Assembly (NCBI RefSeq): GCF_027533625.1
Contig: NZ_JAQAGZ010000008.1
Coordinates: 224,009-288,008, forward strand
Length of the DNA: 64,000 nt
Direction of reading: 5' to 3'
DNA from: Paenibacillus gyeongsangnamensis
GTDB taxonomy: Bacteria; Bacillota; Bacilli; Paenibacillales; NBRC-103111
Part shown: positions 1-7,177 of the stretch, piece by piece
Position numbering within the stretch: the stretch's first letter is position 1
How the letters are laid out: the number at the start of each line of letters is the position of its first letter
Translations under genes and position numbers: made by a program
The notes under the pieces: generated by a model
Told to the model about the DNA's origin: nothing
Seen by the model: the letters and a program-made list of their open reading frames with translations, nothing else
Database searches by the model: none

Positions 1-246
1 CATGACGACTCGGATAGGGGGATAGAGCTGCTTAATCCGTCTGGTCGCCTCCAAACCGTTCATGCCCGGCATTTGGAGGTCCATCAGCACGAGATCGGGA
101 AGCAGCTCCCCGCACATCGCCACCGCTTCCTCTCCGCCGGTCGCCTCTCCGATCCATTCGAAATCGGCTTCGCCTTCCAGCACCGTTCGGACGGCGCGCC
201 GGGCGAACGGATGATCATCCACTGTAAGTACGCGATATTTCATCAT
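1..246 (-). CDS. Response regulator, receiver domain (partial, cut by window edge)
   Basis: The 82 visible residues form the first two thirds of a CheY-like receiver domain. The acidic pair is in TVDDHP near residue 10, and the phosphoacceptor Asp is in LVLMDLQMPG near residue 57. The gene runs off the left edge, so the output domain is not seen. Because the partner kinase is of the HisKA_3 type, a NarL/LuxR-type helix-turn-helix output is expected (inference). The start overlaps the kinase stop as ATGA, with GGAGGAG just upstream. Two ATG codons are adjacent (246 and 243) and cannot be separated. It is the last visible gene of the cyclase-kinase-regulator operon. Confidence 0.85.
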   Translation of the reverse strand, partial: MMKYRVLTVDDHPFARRAVRTVLEGEADFEWIGEATGGEEAVAMCGELLPDLVLMDLQMPGMNGLEATRRIKQLYPPIRVVM

Positions 247-1058
247 TTCTTCTCCTCCCGCAGCTTGCCGGTCACAACCAGCTCGAGCCCTCCCTCATTG
301 GCTTGCAGCAGAGTGAGCCTCGCGCCGAGCTCCTGCGCCCGTTTGCGCATAATCGGAATGCCGTAGCGGGTCCCGCTGTCCCCCGTCTCTTCGTTCCACC
401 CGATGCCGTTATCGGCGATTCGCAGCCGCCAGCCCCCTCCCGCCTCGCCGGAGCCAAGCGTAATCCACGCATGATCGGCCCGGGAATGCTTGCGGATGTT
501 CGTGAAGGCTTCCCGAATGATGGAAAATAGCTGCACCTCCGCGGCAGGCGGAATGTTCCGGATCGGCAGCTCGATGGACGGCTCGACCGCAATCCCGCTG
601 ATGCCGCTCCATTCGTCGAGCCAGGCGCGGAGCCGGGCATCGAAGGAGGCGCCGTCTTCAGGCGGGGTCCTCAGATTGAAGATCGCCTGCCGCAGATGGT
701 GATCGATCTCCGTCACGGCCGAGCGGGCTTCGCCGATCTGGCCTTTCTTAAGCTGTACGTTCAGGAAAAATAACATTTGCGCGATATTATCATGCAGCTC
801 CTGCGCCAGACGCTCGCGCTCCTCGAGCACGGCGCGCCTCGCCTGCTCTTTGGAGAGGCGTTCGTTCATGACGCCGATACGGTGAAACATCCAGTTGGCG
901 AATAAATAGGAGAGCACCAGCGTCAGCAGCGTGATGTACATGTTGCCCGTTTCCATCGACAGCTCCTGCAGCAGGAAATCGTGCCTGACGTACTCGAACC
1001 CCCCGATGAGCAGAGGCGGAAGGAGGATGGTCAGCCATTTCAAGGTTCTCATGGACAT
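243..1058 (-). CDS. Sensor histidine kinase, HisKA_3/NarL-partner type
   Basis: This is a 271-residue membrane sensor kinase. Two hydrophobic segments near residues 7-25 and 40-58 frame a very short extracytoplasmic loop. A short linker leads to the HisKA_3 dimerisation segment with phosphoacceptor His89 (AQELHDN). The ATPase domain has an N-box (REAFTNIRKHS) and a G1 box (DNGIGW). The lack of a sizeable sensor domain resembles intramembrane-sensing kinases such as LiaS and DesK, but that parallel is inference. I chose ATG 1058 because GGGAGG lies about 8 bases upstream. It overlaps the cyclase stop by 10 bases, which suggests translational coupling. The partner regulator follows directly. 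Confidence 0.88.
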   Translation of the reverse strand: MSMRTLKWLTILLPPLLIGGFEYVRHDFLLQELSMETGNMYITLLTLVLSYLFANWMFHRIGVMNERLSKEQARRAVLEERERLAQELHDNIAQMLFFLNVQLKKGQIGEARSAVTEIDHHLRQAIFNLRTPPEDGASFDARLRAWLDEWSGISGIAVEPSIELPIRNIPPAAEVQLFSIIREAFTNIRKHSRADHAWITLGSGEAGGGWRLRIADNGIGWNEETGDSGTRYGIPIMRKRAQELGARLTLLQANEGGLELVVTGKLREEKK

Positions 1059-2935
1059 GCTTGCCGCCTCCCTTCCGTCCCGGTTAATGTCAGGCGGGCC
1101 AGCTCGATCCGGCCTTCGATCCCTTTGAACTCCGCCGTAAGCCATTCGGAAGCCGCCCCGTATTCGTCGATCAGCCCGCGAACTCCAGGCCTCTCGGCGG
1201 ATTCGCGGCTGATCATAATATCGCCACCCCGGCTCATCGACTGCGTCCGAGCCGCCAGATTGACCGTGCGGCCGAAGTAATCGAGCGTCCCGTTCGAGTT
1301 GACGGCGATCGCCGGCCCGTGGTATAGACCGAGCTTGACAGTCAGAGGCTTGTCCTGCCGGCCTTCGTTCAGACGCCCGATGTTCGTCTGGATGTCGAGC
1401 GCCGCCTTAACGGCGTTCTCGGGATATTCAAAGACCGCCATCACGGCGTCGCCGATCGTTTTGACGAGCGCCCCCCGGTTCAGCTGCACCCAGTGCTGCA
1501 TAAAATCAAAGTGGCGGCGTACCTGACCGTATGCTTGCGCGTCCCCGACCCGCTCGTAAAAGGCCGTCGACTCCAGCAGGTCGCTGAACAGCAGCGTGAC
1601 GCTCTCGATGCCGACCTGCCGGCCCGGAGCCAGCACCTCGGAGGAGAACATGCTGCGGAACTCGTGCATGGCCGTCACCTTCGCGGCGGTGACGGTATCG
1701 TTATCCCAATCGGCCTGCTCAAGGGCGACGCAAATGGTTTCGCCGCTGCGGTTGACAAGCCGCAGCAAGGTTCCCGGGGCGGGCTCGGCGAGCTCGCCCT
1801 GCGGCCACCCTCCGGTGCCGTAGACGAGCTCCTGCGCCGCGTCCGTCCCGGCGGCCCCGCCGGCTGCGGAGCCGCGAACGAACCGCATGATGCGGTTCGT
1901 TCGCAGCGTGCGCAGCCTGAGGGGGCCGGGGGCCGCAGGGTACGGCACGCAGGCCTCCGCCCCGTGCGGGAGCACCGCCTGCACGAGGATGTGCGGCGTG
2001 ATCATCGGACCGCCGACGCAATAGACCTCCTTGAACGCGCGGCGCACGTTCGGGTGGACACTGAAGCATAGCTCCACGTAGCGGTCGAAATTCGCTTCGT
2101 AGTCAATGCCGCAGAAATCGCAATGGAACCGCGGATCGATTCCCGACAGCGCAGCTGCTCCGCCCTTGGATACACGGCAATTGGGGCAGATCAAATGCCA
2201 GCTGAGATTGGTGATGCCGAGCTTCGTAGCATGCAGAAACATACGCAGCGTCGCTTCGCGGTCCGACTTCCAACGAGCTGCCAGCAGATAGGGCTTCATA
2301 TCGACGACCTCATCGTCCCCGCTGCGGATCAGATGATCCTGAAGCAGCCCGGTCAGCTCGCTGTTCTCCCCGGTCGCCGTCAGCCGCGAGATCAGGGAAT
2401 CCAGCTCGACCGCATTCACCGGAGACGAGGAACGGACCTGCGGAAGCAGGTGGGCTTGTCCGCGCCTCTGAAGACGAACAGTCGTCTCCAAATAGTTCAT
2501 AGTACTATGCATCGAGCGCACTCCGACCATCGGGATCGCCGCCAACCCCAGCGGATTCGCCGGCGTAAATTCAGCGAACAGCCGTACGAGCGTAGACTGC
2601 GTTCCGTCCGGAAGCCGCTCCTCCGCATCCTCAAGCTCGATGCCGCCGACGAACCGCTTCAGCGGCCCGCCTGCGTATTCCCGGACAACGGAATAATTCC
2701 GATCCCGAATCCATTGAAAGGGATGCTCCTCCCAGCGAATCGGCACGACCCCGGCGATTTTCGCCGACAGTTCCTGATAGAAGGAGCTTCCCTGGAACCG
2801 GTACTGCCGGCTGCGCAGGGGGAACAGCCCGATTACCCGGTTCAGATGGTCCGTTTGGCTGAGCAGCTCCCATACCTGCCTGCGGGGCAGCGGGAAAACT
2901 CGCTCGAGCTTATATTTTTGGGTCGGCAGCGCCAT
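1049..2935 (-). CDS. Class III adenylate/guanylate cyclase with N-terminal START-like domain and zinc ribbon
   Basis: This 628-residue protein has three recognisable parts. Residues of about 5-160 look like an SRPBCC/START-type ligand-binding fold. A middle region carries two Cys pairs (CPNC and CDFC) that resemble a zinc ribbon. The last 190 residues are a class III cyclase domain, with metal-binding Asp residues in LLFSDL and TIGDAVMAVF and a YFGRTVNLAAR segment. It should make a cyclic nucleotide, but substrate specificity (ATP or GTP) cannot be read safely. No membrane segment is evident. ATG 2935 sits 10 bases after GGAGG; the ATG at 2944 abuts the Shine-Dalgarno and is less likely. It heads an operon with a two-component system. 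Confidence 0.82.
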   Translation of the reverse strand: MALPTQKYKLERVFPLPRRQVWELLSQTDHLNRVIGLFPLRSRQYRFQGSSFYQELSAKIAGVVPIRWEEHPFQWIRDRNYSVVREYAGGPLKRFVGGIELEDAEERLPDGTQSTLVRLFAEFTPANPLGLAAIPMVGVRSMHSTMNYLETTVRLQRRGQAHLLPQVRSSSPVNAVELDSLISRLTATGENSELTGLLQDHLIRSGDDEVVDMKPYLLAARWKSDREATLRMFLHATKLGITNLSWHLICPNCRVSKGGAAALSGIDPRFHCDFCGIDYEANFDRYVELCFSVHPNVRRAFKEVYCVGGPMITPHILVQAVLPHGAEACVPYPAAPGPLRLRTLRTNRIMRFVRGSAAGGAAGTDAAQELVYGTGGWPQGELAEPAPGTLLRLVNRSGETICVALEQADWDNDTVTAAKVTAMHEFRSMFSSEVLAPGRQVGIESVTLLFSDLLESTAFYERVGDAQAYGQVRRHFDFMQHWVQLNRGALVKTIGDAVMAVFEYPENAVKAALDIQTNIGRLNEGRQDKPLTVKLGLYHGPAIAVNSNGTLDYFGRTVNLAARTQSMSRGGDIMISRESAERPGVRGLIDEYGAASEWLTAEFKGIEGRIELARLTLTGTEGRRQACP

Positions 2936-2967
2936 GCTATCCATTCCTCCGTTTAAGTTCTCAGATC

Positions 2968-2996
2968 ATTATACACCGAAGCCTCCCTCGCTTCGA
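2968..2996 (-). promoter_or_regulatory. Putative sigma-A promoter of the cyclase operon
   Basis: A perfect TATAAT (minus strand, 2973-2968) lies about 30 bases before the cyclase start. The hexamer 17 bases further upstream, TCGAAG, is a poor -35 match, so the call rests mainly on the -10. Confidence 0.4.
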
Positions 2997-3081
2997 GAAG
3001 GAGCCGGAACGGTGCATGCTTTCTTGCGCCCTTGTGTGGCATGGCTTTCAACAGAGCCTTATCCTTATTTATCGTAATCCG

Positions 3082-3110
3082 TTGACACCGCGTGAATAAT
3101 ATTGTATCTT
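3082..3110 (+). promoter_or_regulatory. Sigma-A promoter of fabH
   Basis: TTGACA at 3082-3087, a 17-base spacer and TATCTT at 3105-3110 make a near-consensus housekeeping promoter. It points toward fabH, about 80 bases ahead of the start codon, and the FapR-like boxes lie just downstream. Confidence 0.75.
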
Positions 3111-3125
3111 GAGCATAGAAATAAA

Positions 3126-3155
3126 TTATTACCTGGTACTAATATCTGATACTAA
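3126..3155 (+). promoter_or_regulatory. Tandem FapR-like operator boxes
   Basis: TTATTACCTGGTACTAA (3126-3142) is a 17-base imperfect palindrome. An overlapping second copy at 3139-3155 ends in CTGATACTAA. Both resemble the FapR operator known from Bacillus fatty-acid genes, and fabH is a classical FapR target. The boxes cover the predicted transcription start, so repression relieved by malonyl-CoA is the likely logic. The identification is by motif resemblance and context only. Confidence 0.55.
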
Positions 3156-3191
3156 GTTTTCAATCAAACGATACAAGAAGAGGTGATTCCT

Positions 3192-4256
3192 GTGACCGTT
3201 TTACCTTCTAACGCAGCGAATGCGCTGAACGCAGCTTCCGGTCCTTACCGTTCCCGGATCACCGCCATCGGCAGCTACGTCCCGCAGGGCAAGCTCACGA
3301 ACGCGGATCTGGAGAAGCTCGTCGAGACAAGCGACGAGTGGATCGTGCAGAGGACCGGCATCCGGGAAAGACGCATTTGCTCCCCAGAGGAGACCACAAG
3401 CACAATGAGCGCGAAAGCGGTCCGCAATCTGATCGAGCGCTACGATGTGCAGCTGGACGATCTCGAGATGCTGCTCGTCTGCACCAGCACGCCCGATTTC
3501 ATGTTCCCGTCTACGGCTTGTCTCATCCAACATCAGCTGGGGCTTCCGCAGGTAACGGCAATGGACATCAGTGCCGCGTGCGCAGGCTTCCTCTACGGCC
3601 TGCACCTCGCCGACGGCATGATCGCCTCCGGCCTTCACCGCAAGATTCTTATCATCGGCGCCGACGCGCTGTCCAAAATAACGGACTATACGGATCGTAC
3701 GACCTGCATCCTGTTCGGAGACGGCGCGGGGGCTGTGCTGCTCGAACGCGATCCGGCGGATGCGGAGGCGGAGCCGTCCTTGCTGGCTTACGCCGGAGGA
3801 TCGGACGGCAGCGGCGGCATCCATCTGTATAAAACAAATACGGCGGCAACGATGAACGGAGTAGCCGTCCAGGAGAAGGATACGATCGTTCAGAACGGCC
3901 GGGAGGTTTATAAGTTCGCCGTGCAAACCGTGCCTGCGGGCGTGGAGCGGCTGCTGCAGCAAGCGGGGATTGGCGTGGAACGGATCGACTGGTTCGTGCC
4001 TCACAGCGCGAATCTGCGCATTATCGAATCCGTATGTGAGCGCACCGGGCTCCCACTGGAACGGACGCTGCATACGATTGAGGAGTTCGGCAACACCTCG
4101 GCGGCGACCATTCCTCTCGCCATCGATAAGGCGGAGCGGCAGGGAAGACTGAAGGACGGCGAGCTGCTGCTGCTCTACGGCTTCGGCGGCGGACTGGTTC
4201 ACGGCGGACAGCTGCTTCGCTGGAAATCGTTGCGGCGCAGCGCGGCGGAAGCCTGA
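3192..4256 (+). CDS. fabH: 3-oxoacyl-[acyl-carrier-protein] synthase III (FabH)
   Basis: KAS III starts type II fatty-acid synthesis by condensing a short acyl-CoA with malonyl-ACP. The catalytic triad is visible: Cys130 in SAACAGF, His271 in FVPHSAN and Asn301 in FGNTSAA. At 354 residues it is longer than typical FabH (about 310-330) because of an N-terminal extension of roughly 20 residues. I chose GTG 3192 because AGAGGTGA lies five bases upstream; GTG 3183 lies inside that Shine-Dalgarno. It is monocistronic, with its own sigma-A promoter and FapR-like boxes. Many Paenibacillaceae carry several FabH copies, so it may not be the only one. Confidence 0.93.
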   Translation: MTVLPSNAANALNAASGPYRSRITAIGSYVPQGKLTNADLEKLVETSDEWIVQRTGIRERRICSPEETTSTMSAKAVRNLIERYDVQLDDLEMLLVCTSTPDFMFPSTACLIQHQLGLPQVTAMDISAACAGFLYGLHLADGMIASGLHRKILIIGADALSKITDYTDRTTCILFGDGAGAVLLERDPADAEAEPSLLAYAGGSDGSGGIHLYKTNTAATMNGVAVQEKDTIVQNGREVYKFAVQTVPAGVERLLQQAGIGVERIDWFVPHSANLRIIESVCERTGLPLERTLHTIEEFGNTSAATIPLAIDKAERQGRLKDGELLLLYGFGGGLVHGGQLLRWKSLRRSAAEA

Positions 4257-4317
4257 CCCGGATAGCCGTCTCATTGCCGGGCCCTTGCAGGCAGGATGAA
4301 GCTCGGCCGCTGTGCAG

Positions 4318-4380
4318 GCTGCAGTGAACCTCCGGACGTAATGAGTGAATTTAGGTTCACTCCTTGTGCCCGGAGGTTCT
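4318..4380. repeat. Stray member of the GTTCACT palindromic repeat family, downstream of fabH
   Basis: AACCTCCGG (4327-4335) pairs with CCGGAGGTT (4370-4378), and an inner GTGAA/TTCAC can also pair. The CCGGAGGTTCACT core is the same as in the tandem 163-bp units near 55.7-56.0 kb. A short CTTT follows, so the element could double as a weak fabH terminator. Confidence 0.5.
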
Positions 4381-4473
4381 TTATCATCTGCCGGCCGACA
4401 CTCCATTAGTTATTATGCTGCGCCTTCATTGAGCCTGATTATCGGCCGTTCTGCGGACAATTCTTATCAACCG

Positions 4474-4733
4474 AAAAAGGGAGCCCATCGGCTCCCTTCA
4501 GCTTGACGAGAAAGTACCCATTCATTAAGATTGCGAAAAATACAGGTGAGGGGTATCCCCTGGAGGAGCGTGAGCGTTCGCCTTTGTCTGTGGGAAATTT
4601 CCGTTAACACTAGGATCATATCAAAATTTCCTGCAAACAACAGCGACCGGAAGGGGATACCTCCACCCATAATCCTTTTCGCTATGTTTCCCCGGTACTT
4701 TCTAGGGCAACCTCCAGGAAGCCCCCCGGCTCC
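4474..4733 (-). ncRNA. Rod-shaped structured RNA candidate with its own terminator
   Basis: On the minus strand several nested complementary blocks give one long interrupted hairpin of about 195 bases. AGAAAGTACC (4703-4694) pairs with GGTACTTTCT (4518-4509). A GCGAAAA/TTTTCGC helix lies inside that. GGTGGAGGTATCCCC (4667-4653) pairs with 4560-4545, and GGAAATTT (4631-4624) pairs with 4600-4593. It ends in a terminator, GGGAGCC-GATG-GGCTCCC followed by five T (4496-4474). CATAGCATA at 4748-4740 could be its -10. The rod shape recalls 6S RNA, but I do not recognise conserved sequence of 6S, SRP, RNase P, tmRNA or a known riboswitch. A structured 3' UTR of the ferritin-like gene is the alternative. 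Confidence 0.45.
4479..4496 (-). terminator. Rho-independent terminator (minus strand)
   Basis: A seven-base-pair stem, GGGAGCC/GGCTCCC, with loop GATG is followed on the minus strand by TTTTT (4478-4474). It ends the structured RNA candidate and possibly the ferritin-like gene transcript. Confidence 0.7.
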
Positions 4734-4779
4734 TTTTCCTATGCTATGCCCGGTTTAAGCGAGCACTGACTATTTTCCT

Positions 4780-5241
4780 TCAGATCTGCTGCGTCAGCAG
4801 AAATAACGTCGCCAGCTGATCCACCCCGTCGCTCATCGCAAGGAAGAACACATCCCGAATGCGCGGGCTCGGCGTCAGCAAATAAGTATCGCGATACTGC
4901 CTTATCGCTTCCCGTTCCATGCGGACGGCCTCCTGAAGGCCTTCCCGATATGTCGTAAACCTGGGTACCGCGGGGTAAACATCGGGTTCGGACCCTTTCA
5001 GCTCCAGGTACAGCTCTTCCATCAATGCGTAGTGCTTTACTTCCTGCTGCAGCAGCCGTTCGAGCTCGAAGGCTTCCTCGTCGCCCGGCGTCAGCTTGAG
5101 CAGCTCCGCATACAGGCGGACTGAGCCGCTCGCGTGCTCCAGGCTCCACTGCAGCTGATCCAAAAATCGCCGTAAATCGCGGTAATGAAGCTTGTGAGAC
5201 AGCAATAGCCGGTCTGAAGTATGAAGCGCATTCCATGGCAT
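4780..5241 (-). CDS. Ferritin-like/rubrerythrin-type four-helix protein
   Basis: This 153-residue, mostly helical protein has the spacing of a ferritin-like di-iron fold. Acidic residues followed by ExxH-type patterns occur in LLQQEVKHYALMEELY and in the EREAIRQY helix. There is no signal peptide. Such small ferritin-like proteins are common in spore formers and are often linked to metal or oxidative stress, but the actual substrate is unknown. ATG 5241 is preceded by GGGAGGG at 7 bases. It is transcribed alone or with the structured RNA downstream. It may instead be a non-catalytic coat-associated helical bundle, and only the fold class is reasonably clear. Confidence 0.6.
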   Translation of the reverse strand: MPWNALHTSDRLLLSHKLHYRDLRRFLDQLQWSLEHASGSVRLYAELLKLTPGDEEAFELERLLQQEVKHYALMEELYLELKGSEPDVYPAVPRFTTYREGLQEAVRMEREAIRQYRDTYLLTPSPRIRDVFFLAMSDGVDQLATLFLLTQQI

Positions 5242-5384
5242 AACGCTTCCCTCCCATTCCCTCGTTAGGTGAATGCCTATACTATAGCGTATTCACCAGG
5301 GCTCGCCCATGCGACAGCCCAGAACAAGGAAATCTCCCGGCAGCAGGCTCCGGGCCTCGTCTTGCAGCCGTACAAACATTCGGG

Positions 5385-5651
5385 CTATTTGCGGAGCGCC
5401 TCGGACAACCAGGGTTTGCCGGGGACGCCCCGCCGAAGCCGGCGGATGCGGACCCCGATCATCTTCACCGCAATCTCCCGCTGGTAGCGGCTGATCGCTT
5501 CCAACTGCCGGCCCAGGTCCCCGGACAGCGATTCCGCCCCTTCGGCCATGTCCGCCATGCTCTCGATGATGCGCGCCAAAGCCCGCTGGCTTCGGGCCAG
5601 GGAATGCAGAACATGAAGCTTCACCCGGTTCTCCTCTTCATGCCAATTCAT
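5385..5651 (-). CDS. Small helical protein of unknown function (88 aa)
   Basis: I do not recognise a characterised family. The first 60 residues are strongly amphipathic helix (VKLHVLHSLARSQRALARII), and the last 25 are basic. It has no signal peptide or membrane segment. The start ATG overlaps the stop of the preceding gene as ATGA, so it is translationally coupled to it. Together with the next two genes upstream it makes a three-gene operon of small helical proteins. The operon sits at the border of the glycosylation island and carries a sigma-K-like -10 in front of its first gene, so a spore-associated role is inferred from context. Confidence 0.6.
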   Translation of the reverse strand: MNWHEEENRVKLHVLHSLARSQRALARIIESMADMAEGAESLSGDLGRQLEAISRYQREIAVKMIGVRIRRLRRGVPGKPWLSEALRK

Positions 5652-5995
5652 TGGTTGTTCTCGCCTCCGAACGGAAACAACGTACCGAACTGATCGCCTC
5701 CCTGACCGGCCCCGGATTCCTCCTCTTGGCTGCCCAGAATAATCTGAATATTTTTGGCGAGCGCCTGCTCCATCTTGGTCATGCCGTCGATCACTTCAAT
5801 CAATTGATCGTGAATTTCGATCGTTTTCTTCAACTGCTCGCCGTGGTCCTCGAAATGCACGCCTGACAGATGCTGGCAAATCCATTGGCAGGAGCGCGCC
5901 GCCTCGACCGCCTTGGCTTCCAGAATAAGCGCGATGTTCAACTGAAAGTGCGAGGCTGCCATCAACATGCGGTGATAGGTCTCGTTTCTGCTCAC
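5648..5995 (-). CDS. Small helical protein of unknown function (115 aa)
   Basis: The protein is alpha-helical with a repeated hydrophobic pattern (HFQLNIALILEAKAVEAA), two Cys residues in the middle (SCQWICQHL), and a Gly/Gln/Glu-rich flexible C-terminus ending in FPFGGENNQ. GTG 5995 is the probable start, preceded by GAGGG. It has the same general pattern (helix, LILEAKxxxA) as the 96-residue protein encoded just upstream, so the two are probably distant paralogues. It overlaps the next gene by ATGA. No enzymatic motif is visible. Confidence 0.62.
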   Translation of the reverse strand: MSRNETYHRMLMAASHFQLNIALILEAKAVEAARSCQWICQHLSGVHFEDHGEQLKKTIEIHDQLIEVIDGMTKMEQALAKNIQIILGSQEEESGAGQGGDQFGTLFPFGGENNQ

Positions 5996-6026
5996 CGGTC
6001 AACCCTCATTTCCTCGGACTATGCCG

Positions 6027-6317
6027 CTACTCTTCTTCATCCGGAATCTGCACCTGCTTGAACACTACGGCCAAATTATCCGCGAGGGCATCCTCGAAAT
6101 CCGCCAAGCTGCTAAGGTACGTGGCGATGTTCTTGGTGATGCTCATCGAATGCTCGGTCAAGGCTTCAATTCCGTTGAACGCCGGATTCGTAGGCGGAAT
6201 GTCATGAATCAGCTGCGCCATGCGCACGGCGATTTGCCGTTTGGCTTCGAGAATTTTGGCCATTTCCAGCTGGGAAGTCGCCATATGCTCTAACATGCCG
6301 GATATTTGTCGTTGCAC
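6027..6317 (-). CDS. Small helical protein of unknown function (96 aa), first gene of its operon
   Basis: I chose GTG 6317 because a perfect AAGGAGG lies seven bases upstream; earlier in-frame TTG codons overlap that Shine-Dalgarno. The 96-residue protein is helical, with LEMAKILEAKRQIAVRMAQLIHDI in the first half and an acidic end (QIPDEEE). Proteins of this look occur in Bacillus and Paenibacillus genomes and are sometimes mislabelled as sugar-nucleotide epimerases; it has no Rossmann motif, so that label would be wrong. CATAAGGTA lies 30 bases before the start, so mother-cell expression is plausible. Confidence 0.65.
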   Translation of the reverse strand: MQRQISGMLEHMATSQLEMAKILEAKRQIAVRMAQLIHDIPPTNPAFNGIEALTEHSMSITKNIATYLSSLADFEDALADNLAVVFKQVQIPDEEE

Positions 6318-6347
6318 AGGATAACCTCCTTCGGTTAACAACTACCT

Positions 6348-6356
6348 TACCTTATG
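6348..6356 (-). promoter_or_regulatory. Sigma-K-like -10 box of the small-helical-protein operon
   Basis: CATAAGGTA on the minus strand fits CATANNNTA and ends 30 bases before GTG 6317. There is no AC dinucleotide at 16-17 bases upstream. Confidence 0.45.
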
Positions 6357-6399
6357 CAGACGTGGCGTCTCCAGATACAGGGATAAACGCCCATTTTCA

Positions 6400-6449
6400 C
6401 CAGGATACGGCTGCGCCGTCCTTGTCTTACAAGGACCAGCGCGTTATCT
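6400..6449. repeat. Partial copy of the 101-bp repeat element
   Basis: The segment matches the left half of the element seen at 35391-35592. It contains the CCAGGATA start, the CGGC/GCCG mini-hairpin, the GTCCTTGTCTTACAAGGAC hairpin and CAGCGCGTTATC. The right half is absent. It abuts the stop codon of the neighbouring GT2 gene. Confidence 0.8.
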
Positions 6450-7177
6450 TAAATAAACTGTTGAGGATCGACGCCCCATTTCTCTATAAATTTCTGATGG
6501 TTGGTAACGGAAAGCCCCTCGAACCAATTCCTGTCTTCCTTCTTGAAGCTCGCGCTCCCATGATGGTAAATAAACGCGTCGCCCACCAGCATGAGGCGGA
6601 AGCCTGCCAACCGGGCGCGGAAGCAGTAATCGTCATCTTCATAATGACCGGGCGAAAACCGTTCATCGAGCAGCCCGATCCGGTCCATAAGCTCGCGGCG
6701 AAACAAAAAGCACAGCCCCACGATCCGTTCCGTCTGCATCCATTTGCCGCTGTCCGGCACGTTCATGCGCGCCGCCATATCCTCTACCGTCGTAAACGGT
6801 TCGGATATCTGCTGTTTGCCGCTGGCATAGTTGGTCATCGGGCCGACAATGCCGATGTCTTCGCTGCTGTACAGGCATCGCAGCATATTATCCATGGCAC
6901 CCTGCGTCAGCAGCGTATCGTTGTTAAGCAGCAGAAGCGCATCCCCGCTCGCTATCCGCAAGCCGTAGTTGCAGGCTACCGGAAACCCGGTATTGGAAGG
7001 GAGGGAAACGAGCTTGACGCGCTGGTTCAAGCTGTGTTCCAGCGATCCGTCCTTGGAACCGTTATCGACGACAATGATTTCGTAAGGCGTTTGTACATGG
7101 TTGCGGATCGAAAGAAGACATCCCCTCAGCAAATCCAATCCGTTATAATTCGGAATAATGATGCTCACCATCTGCAT
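6449..7177 (-). CDS. Glycosyltransferase family 2 (WcaA/rhamnosyltransferase-like)
   Basis: This 242-residue GT-A enzyme transfers a sugar from a nucleotide-sugar donor. The N-terminal motif SIIIPNYNG, the VVDNGSKDGS segment, the DxD-equivalent LLLLNNDT and the late ED-type acidic cluster GHYEDDDYCFR are all visible. It most resembles rhamnosyl/WcaA-like GT2 enzymes (family-level recognition only). There are no membrane segments, so it works in the cytosol. GGAGGTGA precedes ATG 7177 at six bases. The start overlaps the stop of the upstream GT gene by one base (TAATG). It is the last gene of a three-GT operon. Confidence 0.88.
   Translation of the reverse strand: MQMVSIIIPNYNGLDLLRGCLLSIRNHVQTPYEIIVVDNGSKDGSLEHSLNQRVKLVSLPSNTGFPVACNYGLRIASGDALLLLNNDTLLTQGAMDNMLRCLYSSEDIGIVGPMTNYASGKQQISEPFTTVEDMAARMNVPDSGKWMQTERIVGLCFLFRRELMDRIGLLDERFSPGHYEDDDYCFRARLAGFRLMLVGDAFIYHHGSASFKKEDRNWFEGLSVTNHQKFIEKWGVDPQQFI

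Noticed and set aside
3201..4406. 401-codon open frame antisense to fabH
   Set aside because: fabH has full catalytic motifs, a promoter and a Shine-Dalgarno; the antisense frame has a shadow composition rich in Arg, Ala and Leu and no motif.
4467..4758. Short frames on both strands over the structured RNA region
   Set aside because: They lack Shine-Dalgarno sequences and cross the helices and terminator, so RNA structure explains the region better.
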